Source of the DNA: Alphaproteobacteria bacterium
GTDB lineage: Bacteria > Pseudomonadota > Alphaproteobacteria > Rhodobacterales > Rhodobacteraceae
Direction of reading: 5' to 3'
Length of the DNA: 14,459 nucleotides
NCBI GenBank assembly: GCA_003696705.1
Contig: RFGD01000220.1
Span: forward strand, 1 to 14,459
Shown here: positions 7,347-14,009 of the stretch, piece by piece
How positions within the stretch are numbered: position 1 is the stretch's first letter
Layout of the letters: each line of letters starts with the position of its first letter
Program-made: the position numbers and the translations under genes
The notes under the pieces: model-generated
What the model saw: only the letters and a program-made list of their open reading frames with translations
What the model was told of the DNA's origin: nothing
Database searches by the model: none

Positions 7347-7456
7347 AAGGCGCCGATCGCGACAACAGCGCGGCATTTCGGGTCGGATTCCGCCGCGCAG
7401 CCGACGCGCCGGGGCGTCACCATCAAGGCAGGGTTGCGCCAGCGCGGGAGGCATCG

Positions 7457-8785
7457 ATGGACACGCATTATCGCGACACACGCAAGATCGACCCGACGCG
7501 CGGGCGACTTCTTGGCGATGGCACGCCGAACGACGCCGACCGGATCGAGATCGGGCCGACGGAACTCGCCTTCCGGGAATGGGACGCCGCGGGGCTCGAG
7601 CTTCCCGACCTTCGGGCGATGCGCGAATATCGCTGGCGCCGGCTGACCGAGCATCTCGTTGCCCGCGACTACGCCGGGATCCTGCTGTTCGATCCGCTGA
7701 ACATCCGCTATGCGACGGACACGACGAACATGCAGCTGTGGAACACCCACAACCCGTTCCGCGCGGTTCTCCTTTGCGCCGATGGCTACATGGTCATCTG
7801 GGACTACAAGAACTCTCCGTTCCTTGCCGACCACAACCCCCTTGTACGCGAAAGCCGCTCGGGCGCGTCGATGTTCTATTTCAGCACCGGCGACCGCGGC
7901 CCCGAGGCGGCGCGTGCCTTCGTGGCCGAGGTGGATGCGCTTCTGCGCGCCCACGCCGGCACGAACCGCCGGCTGGCCGTCGACAAGATCATGGTCCACG
8001 GGCTTCGCGCCCTCGATGCCGCCGGGATCGAGGTGATGGACGGAGAGGAGGTGACCGAGAAGGCGCGCGCCATCAAGGGCCCGGACGAGATCCTGGCCAT
8101 GCGCTGTGCCCATCACGCCTGCGAGCAGGCCGTCGCCTGCATGGAAGCGGCGGCCGAGCCTGGACTGTCGGAAGACGAGATCTGGGCCGTCCTCCATGCC
8201 GAAAACATTCGCCGCGGCGGGGAATGGATCGAGACACGACTTCTGGCCACGGGTCCGCGGACCAACCCCTGGTTTCAGGAATGCGGCCCGCGCAAGCTTG
8301 GCAACAACGAGATCCTCGCCTTCGATACCGACCTCATCGGGTGTTATGGCATCTGCATCGACATCTCTCGGACCTGGTGGGTCGGCGACCGGCCCCCACG
8401 CCCCGACATGGTGGACGCGATGCGCCATGCCCACGAACACATCATGACGAACATGGAGATGCTGAAGCCCGGCGTTGCCTTCCGTGACATCACCTTCGGG
8501 GGGCATCAGCTCGCGCCGAAGTACCAGAAGCTCAAGTACAGCGTGATGATGCATGGCGTGGGGCTTTGCGACGAGTGGCCATCCATCGTCTATCCCGACC
8601 GGTTCGTCGAGGGCGCCTTCGACTACACGATCGCGCCCGGCATGGTCCTGTGCGTCGAGGCACTGGTCGCCGAGGAAGGCAAGGATTTCTCGATCAAGCT
8701 CGAGGATCAGGTACTTGTCACCGAAGACGGGCACGAGAACCTGACACGCTATCCCTTCGACGCCCGGCTCATGGGCGCCGCCTGA
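7457..8785 (+). CDS. dddP: DMSP lyase DddP (M24 peptidase-fold)
   Basis: DddP cleaves dimethylsulfoniopropionate, the algal osmolyte, to dimethyl sulfide and acrylate. It belongs to the M24 metallopeptidase fold but acts as a C-S lyase. The 442-residue product matches the DddP sequence I recall along its whole length, for example DTRKIDPTRG near the start, YATDTTNMQLWNTHNPFR, RSGASMFYF and RGGEWIETRLL. The metal-site residues fall at D290, D292, D302, H366, E401 and E416, and the catalytic Asp at D372 in HGVGLCDEWP. These keep exactly the spacing of the characterised Ruegeria enzyme. The ATG at 7457 has a GGGAGG site at 7446-7451. No DMSP transporter, regulator or acrylate-processing gene adjoins it; a hydrolase-OsmC gene follows after 101 bases. 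Confidence 0.94.
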   Translation: MDTHYRDTRKIDPTRGRLLGDGTPNDADRIEIGPTELAFREWDAAGLELPDLRAMREYRWRRLTEHLVARDYAGILLFDPLNIRYATDTTNMQLWNTHNPFRAVLLCADGYMVIWDYKNSPFLADHNPLVRESRSGASMFYFSTGDRGPEAARAFVAEVDALLRAHAGTNRRLAVDKIMVHGLRALDAAGIEVMDGEEVTEKARAIKGPDEILAMRCAHHACEQAVACMEAAAEPGLSEDEIWAVLHAENIRRGGEWIETRLLATGPRTNPWFQECGPRKLGNNEILAFDTDLIGCYGICIDISRTWWVGDRPPRPDMVDAMRHAHEHIMTNMEMLKPGVAFRDITFGGHQLAPKYQKLKYSVMMHGVGLCDEWPSIVYPDRFVEGAFDYTIAPGMVLCVEALVAEEGKDFSIKLEDQVLVTEDGHENLTRYPFDARLMGAA

Positions 8786-8826
8786 GCCCGTCTTGTTCAC
8801 GCGGCAATCACGATCGCGCGCGTTGG

Positions 8827-8858
8827 CGCCCGCCGCGTTGATCGCCGGCGGCCGGGCG
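8827..8858 (+). terminator. possible hairpin terminator after dddP
   Basis: CGCCCG-CCGC (8827-8836) can pair with GCGG-C-CGGGCG (8848-8858) with a single bulged C, in the 101-base gap between dddP and the next gene. There is no T-tract, so it may be only a GC-rich structure. If it works, dddP and the hydrolase-OsmC gene are separate units. Confidence 0.25.
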
Positions 8859-8886
8859 TGCATGTCTCTGGGTCAGGAGGTGAGAC

Positions 8887-10140
8887 ATGATTTCGGAAAA
8901 GGTGTCCTTCCCCGGCCATGCCGGAGATACGCTTGACGCACGGCTCGACCGCCCCCGCGGGCCGCACCTGGCCACGGCGCTGTTTGCCCACTGCTTCACA
9001 TGCGGAAAATCCATTGCCGCGGCCCGCCGCATCTCGCAGCGGCTGGCCGAGATGGGGATTGCCGTGCTGCGCTTCGACTTCACGGGGCTTGGACATTCCG
9101 AGGGCGAGTTCGCCAACACCAACTTCACCTCGAACGTGGCCGACCTGATCGCCGCTGCCCGCTATCTTGAGGAGCGGCGAATGGCGCCCGCGCTTCTCGT
9201 CGGCCATTCGCTGGGCGGTGCGGCCGTCCTGGCCGCGGCAGGCGACATTCCGTCTGTGCGGGCCGTGGCCACGATCGGCGCGCCCATTGATCCGGGCCAC
9301 GTCGCCCACAACTTCGCGGCCGACATCGCGCGCATCCGCGAAAGGGGCGAAGCGGAAGTGCACCTGGGCGGCCGCCCCTTCGTGATCCGCAAGTCGTTTC
9401 TTGACGACATCGCCGCGCAGAACCTCGAGCCGCGGATCCGCAACCTTCGCGCCGCCCTTCTTGTCATGCACGCGCCCCGCGACGAGGTCGTCGGGATCGA
9501 GAACGCGACGCGCATCTTCCTTGCGGCGCGGCATCCGAAAAGCTTCGTCACGCTCGACGATGCCGACCACCTTCTGACCCGGCCCGAGGACGCCGATTAT
9601 GCCGCCGACGTCATCGCGGCCTGGTCCAGCCGCTATCTCTCGCTGAAGCCGCCTGCCCCGCCACCCGGGGCACCCGAAGGCGTGGTGCGCGTGACCGAGG
9701 CCGACCCGAACGGCTTCCTGCAGGACATCCAGTTCGGCCCGCACCATCACATCGTCGCCGACGAGCCCGTTGCCTATGGCGGCACGAACCGCGGCCCGTC
9801 ACCTTATGGTCTTCTGGCGGCGGCGCTTGGCGCCTGCACCTCGATGACCATGCGCATGTACGCGCGGCGCAAGCGCTGGCCCGTCGAAGGCATCGAGGTT
9901 GACGTCTTCCACCACAAGGTCCACGCCCAGGATGCGGCCGGCAACGAGGGGGGAAAGGCGGCCGACGAATTCGTCCGCGCCATCCGCCTTGTCGGCCCGC
10001 TTTCCCCGGAACAGCGTCAGCGGCTTCTCGAGATCGCCAACCGCTGCCCGGTGCATCGTACGCTCGAGGCGGGCGCCCGCGTCGTCACCGTCGCCGTCCG
10101 GCCCGAGGAGGCCCCGGAAAGCGGAACGGGCGCGGCCTGA
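8887..10140 (+). CDS. bifunctional alpha/beta hydrolase - OsmC family protein
   Basis: The 417-residue product fuses two domains. Residues about 1-255 are an alpha/beta hydrolase with nucleophile Ser108 in GHSLGG, and likely Asp199 (PRDEVV) and His228 (ADHLL) completing the triad. Residues about 268-410 are an OsmC/Ohr-like domain, with the paired cysteines Cys317 (GACTSMTMRMYARRK) and Cys387 (NRCPVHRTL) typical of thiol-dependent peroxide reduction. The fusion is a known arrangement in proteobacteria, but the natural substrate is not established from sequence. A role in removing organic peroxides or reactive esters in the cytoplasm is inference. The ATG at 8887 follows a strong AGGAGG at 8875-8880. 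It lies downstream of dddP and converges on bioY. Confidence 0.9.
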   Translation: MISEKVSFPGHAGDTLDARLDRPRGPHLATALFAHCFTCGKSIAAARRISQRLAEMGIAVLRFDFTGLGHSEGEFANTNFTSNVADLIAAARYLEERRMAPALLVGHSLGGAAVLAAAGDIPSVRAVATIGAPIDPGHVAHNFAADIARIRERGEAEVHLGGRPFVIRKSFLDDIAAQNLEPRIRNLRAALLVMHAPRDEVVGIENATRIFLAARHPKSFVTLDDADHLLTRPEDADYAADVIAAWSSRYLSLKPPAPPPGAPEGVVRVTEADPNGFLQDIQFGPHHHIVADEPVAYGGTNRGPSPYGLLAAALGACTSMTMRMYARRKRWPVEGIEVDVFHHKVHAQDAAGNEGGKAADEFVRAIRLVGPLSPEQRQRLLEIANRCPVHRTLEAGARVVTVAVRPEEAPESGTGAA

Positions 10141-10187
10141 GGCCACGCCCGCAACTCGGGACCGGTCTTCCGCCCTGGCCTCAGGCC
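10134..10187. terminator. symmetric inverted repeat spanning both stop codons of convergent genes
   Basis: GGCCTGAGGCCA (10134-10145) and TGGCCTCAGGCC (10176-10187) are perfect 12-bp inverse copies. Each arm contains the stop codon of one gene: TGA of the hydrolase-OsmC gene on the plus strand and TGA of bioY on the minus strand. The 30-base loop holds a smaller CCCG-CAACT-CGGG hairpin. There is no T-tract, so classical termination is uncertain, but the position between convergent genes suits a bidirectional terminator or RNA 3'-end stabiliser. Confidence 0.5.
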
Positions 10188-10786
10188 CGGGCCGAACCGA
10201 TCAGCTTCCAGAGCGACGGCACAAGAAGCGCCGCCAGCGCCAGCTTGAGCGCGTCGCCGACAAGGAACGGATAGAGACCCCATTCCAGGATCGGCTTTTC
10301 CCAGGTGTAGAGATGAGCAAGCCACAGGATGCCGGGCACGTAGATCAGCGCGTTGCCGATCAGCATGGCCAGGGCCATTTTCCAGACCGAACGGTCCCAT
10401 CCGGCCCGCGCGGCCATGCCCAGCGCCATCGTCGCCAGAACGTAGCCGACCAGATAGCCGCCGGTGCCGCCCATCATGTACTCAAGGCCGTTCTTTTCGG
10501 CCGTGGAATTGGCGAAGACGTCCCAGCCCAGCGCCCCGACGATCATGTAGCCAAGGATCGTGGCCAAACCCAGGCGCGGACCATAGGCAGCCCCGATGGT
10601 CAGCACCGCAAAGGTACCCAGCGTGATCGGCACGGGCGACGGCCACAGCGGCACCTTGATCTTGGCCGAAAGGGCGAGGAGCGCGACCCCGGCCACCACC
10701 AGAAGCGCGCGCTTGACCCAAAGGGCCGCGCCCTCAGCGGGCCAGAGTTCCTCGGCAAGAACCTTGTCCGACATCGTGAACGACAT
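10181..10786 (-). CDS. bioY: biotin transporter substrate-binding subunit BioY
   Basis: BioY is the integral membrane S component that captures biotin, alone or with the ECF module BioM/BioN. The 201-residue product is strongly hydrophobic, with about six membrane segments (roughly 25-43, 52-70, 72-90, 108-128, 138-160 and 175-195). It carries family motifs KVPLWPSPVPITLGTFAVL at 44-62, and MMGGTGGYLVGYVLA from 104. Length fits the family. The ATG at 10786 has a GGAGGAAGGAAA ribosome site; a second ATG four codons later is possible. No bioM or bioN adjoins it, so it is either a solitary BioY or shares a distant energy module. It lies 73 bases downstream of the DUF6314 gene in the same direction. 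Confidence 0.93.
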   Translation of the reverse strand: MSFTMSDKVLAEELWPAEGAALWVKRALLVVAGVALLALSAKIKVPLWPSPVPITLGTFAVLTIGAAYGPRLGLATILGYMIVGALGWDVFANSTAEKNGLEYMMGGTGGYLVGYVLATMALGMAARAGWDRSVWKMALAMLIGNALIYVPGILWLAHLYTWEKPILEWGLYPFLVGDALKLALAALLVPSLWKLIGSARA

Positions 10787-10804
10787 TGACGCTTTCCTTC
10801 CTCC

Positions 10805-10827
10805 GAAACGGTTGTCGCCGCCGTTTC
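10805..10827. repeat. inverted repeat upstream of bioY
   Basis: GAAACGG (10805-10811) and CCGTTTC (10821-10827) form a 7-bp inverted repeat with a 9-base spacer, just upstream of the bioY ribosome site. It could be an operator for bioY, a leader hairpin, or a terminator remnant of the DUF6314 transcript. It does not match the TTATCTATAA-like BioR site known in other alphaproteobacteria. Confidence 0.35.
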
Positions 10828-10859
10828 TGCCCGACGCGGACGGGCATTGCAAGCTTGGG

Positions 10860-11288
10860 TCAGCCCTCGCGCCGGTAGGTGGCCGACAGGCAGTAGTCCT
10901 TGCGCGGGCCGACGACGCGCCATTTCGCCCGCCATTCCGGCCAGTCGGTGAAATCGAACGTCACATGATAGAGGTCGGGCGAACAGACATGCGTCGCGTC
11001 GGGCATGAGCCGGTCGAGCGGGAACGACAGGAAGAAGCGGCCGTCCTCGAAATACACGTCCACGGCGCCGTTTTCCGCCCGCCGCCAGACATAGCGACGG
11101 CTTGCGGCAAGGGGCGCCTTGCCCGCGAATGACAGCTCGCCCTCCTCGAGATAGTCGAGCGCCCCTTCGCGCGCGCGCATGGTCGCAAGCCCTTCGAAGC
11201 GGCCGGACGTACCCGCCCGCCTGTCGGTGATCTTCCGCTCCAGCCGCCAGCGGCCGGCGAAATCCTCGAACCGTGGGAGCCGTGCCAT
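10860..11288 (-). CDS. DUF6314 family protein
   Basis: This is a 142-residue soluble protein with no signal peptide or membrane segment. It matches the DUF6314 pattern I recall from Rhodobacteraceae: FAGRWRLERKI near the N-terminus, alternating beta-type stretches (YVWRRAENGAVDVYFEDGR), HVCSPDLYHVTFDF, and the closing WRAKWRVVGPRKDYCLSATYRR. The pattern suggests a small lipocalin-like beta barrel; the function is unknown. The ATG at 11288 is preferred over the longer open frame to 11423 because conserved sequence begins just after it and a promoter-like pair lies at 11329-11357, inside the extension. It precedes bioY by 73 bases and may be co-transcribed with it. Confidence 0.78.
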   Translation of the reverse strand: MARLPRFEDFAGRWRLERKITDRRAGTSGRFEGLATMRAREGALDYLEEGELSFAGKAPLAASRRYVWRRAENGAVDVYFEDGRFFLSFPLDRLMPDATHVCSPDLYHVTFDFTDWPEWRAKWRVVGPRKDYCLSATYRREG

Positions 11289-11328
11289 TACGCCAACCTG
11301 CGTTTCGCCGATCACGATGGGATCCGTC

Positions 11329-11357
11329 CCGATAGGCCCATTTTGCCCCTTCCGCAA
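11329..11357 (-). promoter_or_regulatory. candidate sigma-70 promoter of the DUF6314-bioY unit
   Basis: On the minus strand TTGCGG (complement of 11352-11357) and TATCGG (complement of 11329-11334) are separated by exactly 17 bases, about 40 bases ahead of the DUF6314 start. The -35 match is good, the -10 match fair. Confidence 0.4.
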
Positions 11358-11372
11358 CCGCTTTGGAAGCGG
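11358..11372. repeat. dyad between the divergent purB and DUF6314 promoters
   Basis: CCGCTT-TGG-AAGCGG is a perfect 6-bp inverted repeat with a 3-base centre, directly abutting the -35 element of the minus-strand promoter candidate. The position suits a repressor or activator site for the DUF6314 side, but no regulator family can be named. Confidence 0.3.
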
Positions 11373-11432
11373 CCTGCGACAATTCGGCGGGACACCGGAG
11401 CCCGGGCACGGCTTCTGCGGCACAGCGGCGTC

Positions 11433-11461
11433 TTGCTGGCCGCGAAAGGCCGGTCTATGAC
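11433..11461 (+). promoter_or_regulatory. candidate sigma-70 promoter of purB
   Basis: TTGCTG (11433-11438) and TATGAC (11456-11461) are separated by exactly 17 bases and lie 58 bases before the purB ATG, giving a leader of about 50 bases. This is the best-looking housekeeping promoter in the window. Confidence 0.5.
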
Positions 11462-11518
11462 GGCGCCAGCCAACCGGTGCCGAACCTCAGGACCAATGCA
11501 GAAAGGACGAACCGCGCG

Positions 11519-12835
11519 ATGATTCCCCGCTATTCCCGCCCCGAAATGGTCTCGATATGGTCGCCCGAAACGAAGTTCCGCATCTGGTTCGAGATCGAGG
11601 CCCACGCCTGCGACGCCCAGGCCGCCCTCGGCGTGATCCCGAAAGAGAATGCCGAAGCCGTCTGGAAGGCACGGGATGCAACCTTCGACATCGCCCGCAT
11701 CGACGAGATCGAGCGTGTCACGAAACATGACGTCATTGCGTTTCTTACCCATCTGGCCGAAATCGTCGGCAGCGAGGAGGCGCGCTTCGTCCATCAGGGC
11801 ATGACCTCGTCGGACGTTCTTGACACCACCTTCAACATCCAGCTCGTGCGCGCCGCCGACCTTCTTCTCGAGGACATGGACGCGCTTCTGGCGGCGATCC
11901 GCCGGCGCGCCTTCGAGCACAAGGACACGGTGATGATCGGCCGCAGCCACGGCATCCATGCCGAGCCCATCACCTTCGGCCTGAAGCTGGCGACGATGTA
12001 TGCCGAGATGGATCGAAACCGCGCCCGCCTGGCCGCCGCTCGGGAAGAGGTGCGCACCGGGGCGATCTCGGGGGCCGTCGGGACCTTCGCGAACATCGAC
12101 CCGCGCGTCGAGGAGCATGTCTGCGAGAAGATGGGCCTTCGCCCCGAGCCCGTATCGACACAGGTCATCCCGCGCGACCGGCACGCGATGTATTTCTCGA
12201 CCCTTGCCGTCATCGCCTCGTCGATCGAACGCATCGCCACCGAGATCCGCCACCTTCAGCGCACCGAGGTGCTCGAGGCCGAGGAATACTTCTCGCCCGG
12301 GCAGAAGGGTTCCTCGGCGATGCCGCACAAGCGCAACCCGGTCCTGACCGAAAACCTGACGGGGCTTTCGCGCCTCGTGCGGGCCTACGCGATCCCGGCC
12401 ATGGAGAACGTGGCGCTGTGGCACGAGCGCGACATCTCGCACTCGTCCGTCGAACGCAACATCGGCCCGGACGCCACCGTGACGCTTGACTTCGCGCTTG
12501 TCCGGCTGACCAACGTGATCGACAAGCTTGTCGTCTATCCCGAGAACATGCGTCGCAATCTCGACAAGTTCCGCGGACTTGTCCATTCGCAGCGCGTCCT
12601 TCTGGCGCTGACCCAGAAGGGGCTCAGCCGCGAAGACGCCTACCGGCTGGTCCAGCGCAACGCCATGAAGGTCTGGGAAGAGGGCAAGGACTTCATGACC
12701 GAGCTGAAAGCCGACCCCGAGGTGACGGCCGTCCTTTCGCCCGCGGAGATCGAGGAACTGTTCGACCTTGGCTATCACACCAAGCATGTCGACACGATCT
12801 TCCGCCGGGTCTTCGGAGAGGTCCCCGCGGCCTGA
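11519..12835 (+). CDS. purB: adenylosuccinate lyase
   Basis: PurB catalyses two beta-eliminations of fumarate in purine synthesis: SAICAR to AICAR and adenylosuccinate to AMP. It is a cytoplasmic homotetramer of the fumarase/aspartase superfamily. The 438-residue product shows MIPRYSRPEMVSIWSPETKF at the start, QGMTSSDVLDT, GRSHGIHAEPITFG with the likely catalytic His144, and the superfamily signature GSSAMPHKRNP at 264-274 with the mobile-loop serines 265/266. Length fits the shorter bacterial type. The ATG at 11519 follows a GAAAGGA site; the upstream open frame to 11363 lacks family sequence and contains the promoter candidate. A small secreted-protein gene follows after 148 bases. Confidence 0.97.
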   Translation: MIPRYSRPEMVSIWSPETKFRIWFEIEAHACDAQAALGVIPKENAEAVWKARDATFDIARIDEIERVTKHDVIAFLTHLAEIVGSEEARFVHQGMTSSDVLDTTFNIQLVRAADLLLEDMDALLAAIRRRAFEHKDTVMIGRSHGIHAEPITFGLKLATMYAEMDRNRARLAAAREEVRTGAISGAVGTFANIDPRVEEHVCEKMGLRPEPVSTQVIPRDRHAMYFSTLAVIASSIERIATEIRHLQRTEVLEAEEYFSPGQKGSSAMPHKRNPVLTENLTGLSRLVRAYAIPAMENVALWHERDISHSSVERNIGPDATVTLDFALVRLTNVIDKLVVYPENMRRNLDKFRGLVHSQRVLLALTQKGLSREDAYRLVQRNAMKVWEEGKDFMTELKADPEVTAVLSPAEIEELFDLGYHTKHVDTIFRRVFGEVPAA

Positions 12836-12847
12836 GCGCGTTTCCGG

Positions 12848-12883
12848 CCGGCGCGGGCTCTGGCAAGGGTCCGCGCGCGCCGG
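12848..12883 (+). terminator. possible hairpin after purB
   Basis: CCGGCGCG (12848-12855) and CGCGCCGG (12876-12883) form a perfect 8-bp stem around a 20-base loop, 13 bases past the purB stop. There is no run of T after it, so this is a weak terminator candidate. Confidence 0.3.
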
Positions 12884-12983
12884 GGCTTCTCGTCAAGGCG
12901 CGGGCCCCGGCGGCCGCATGGGACGGGCGGCTGGGGATTCGTGCCGATTTGTGATAAAGTCGTTTCATTCAGGAGATGGAACG

Positions 12984-13157
12984 ATGACACTCTCACGAGT
13001 TTCGCTATCGGCGGCCGCGCTTGTCCTTTCGGCGGTGGCCGCACTCGGCTGTCCCTTCGACAGCCACCAGAAGACGATCGACAGCGCTTCGCAATGCCCC
13101 GAAGGCCAGACGATCAGCCCCCTGACGGGCGAATGCGTCCTGCAGTCCTCGAGCTGA
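12984..13157 (+). CDS. small secreted Cys-containing protein of unknown function
   Basis: The 57-residue product begins with a basic residue (Arg5) and a hydrophobic stretch at 6-22, a plausible Sec signal peptide. The mature part is about 35 residues with three cysteines, C23, C38 and C51. The C-terminal pattern CPEGQTISPLTGEC resembles the tail of small chitin-binding-like modules (CxxGxxxxxxTGxC), but it is too short to assign that function. Cys23 directly after the hydrophobic stretch hints at a lipoprotein, though the preceding Ala-Leu-Gly is a poor lipobox. AGGAG at 12971-12975 sits eight bases before the ATG, which supports a real start. I recall small secreted proteins of this type in related bacteria, so it is probably a true gene. 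It converges on pxpA with an 81-base gap in which I see nothing. Confidence 0.65.
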   Translation: MTLSRVSLSAAALVLSAVAALGCPFDSHQKTIDSASQCPEGQTISPLTGECVLQSSS

Positions 13158-13238
13158 CGCGAGCCTGACGGGACGAGACCGGCGGGAAAGGACGGGGCAA
13201 GACGGCGGCGGCCGAACCGCGTCCCACGAGCGGCGCGC

Positions 13239-14009
13239 TCAGTTGCGCGTGCGGAAGGGGGCTACGCGAATGCCCGCGCCTTCAAGCCGGGCGCGAACGG
13301 CTTCGGCAATGGCAATGGCCGTGGGGCCGTCCCCGTGCACGCAGATCGTGTCCGGCTCGACCGGCAACCGAGAGCCGTCAACAGCCGTGATGGCCCGATC
13401 CTCGACCATGCGCAGCACGCGTTCGGCGGCCGCCTTCGGGTCGTCGATCATCGCCCCCGGCTCGCCGCGCGGAACCAGGGTGCCGTCCGGCCGATAGCCA
13501 CGGTCGGCAAAGAGTTCGGCGACAACAGGAAGCCCCGCCGCGCGGGCCGCGGCCTCGAGCGCGGTTCCGGCAAGGGCAACGACCGCAAGGCCGGGCGCGC
13601 CGCGCGCAATCGCCTCCATCGCCGTGTCGGCGACCGCCCGGTCCTCGCTGGCAATGTTCGAAAGCGCCCCGTGCAGCTTGACGTGGGCAAGCGAAGCGCC
13701 TTCGGCCCGCGCGATCGCCGCCAGGGCGCCGATCTGATAGAGGATGTCGGCCCCGAGCTCGTCCGGGTCCAGAATTGCCGGGCGCCGGCGGCCGAAACCC
13801 CGCAGATCCGGGAACCCGGGGTGCGCGCCGATGTTCACGCCCCGCGCATGCGCCGCCCGCACGGTCCGCGCCATGACAAGGGGATCGCCGGCGTGGAAGC
13901 CGCAGGCGATGTTGGCCGAGGTGACGACCTCGAGAAGCCGCGCGTCGGCCCCCTTCTGCCAGGGACCGAAGCTTTCGCCCATGTCGGCATTGAGATCAAT
14001 CGAGCTCAT
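13239..14009 (-). CDS. pxpA: 5-oxoprolinase subunit A (LamB/YcsF family)
   Basis: PxpA works with PxpB and PxpC to hydrolyse 5-oxoproline (pyroglutamate), a damage product of glutamine and glutamate, to glutamate with ATP. The 256-residue product has the family motifs: IDLNADMGESFG at 4-15, SANIACGFHAGDP at 31-43, GAHPGFPDLRGFGRR, HVKLHGALSN, FADRGYRPDGTLVPRGEPGA and ICVHGDGPTA. Length is normal. The ATG at 14009 has a GGAG site six bases ahead and overlaps the end of pxpC by 14 bases, so the two are translationally coupled. The product feeds glutamate, the substrate of the glnA product elsewhere in the window. Confidence 0.95.
   Translation of the reverse strand: MSSIDLNADMGESFGPWQKGADARLLEVVTSANIACGFHAGDPLVMARTVRAAHARGVNIGAHPGFPDLRGFGRRRPAILDPDELGADILYQIGALAAIARAEGASLAHVKLHGALSNIASEDRAVADTAMEAIARGAPGLAVVALAGTALEAAARAAGLPVVAELFADRGYRPDGTLVPRGEPGAMIDDPKAAAERVLRMVEDRAITAVDGSRLPVEPDTICVHGDGPTAIAIAEAVRARLEGAGIRVAPFRTRN

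Noticed and set aside
7190..8863. 557-codon minus-strand open frame opposite dddP
   Set aside because: It is the antisense shadow of a well-matched DddP coding sequence, with low-complexity Arg/Gly/Ala/His/Val-rich content.
11312..12787. 491-codon minus-strand open frame opposite purB
   Set aside because: It is the shadow of purB and would cover the candidate purB promoter and the DUF6314 start region.
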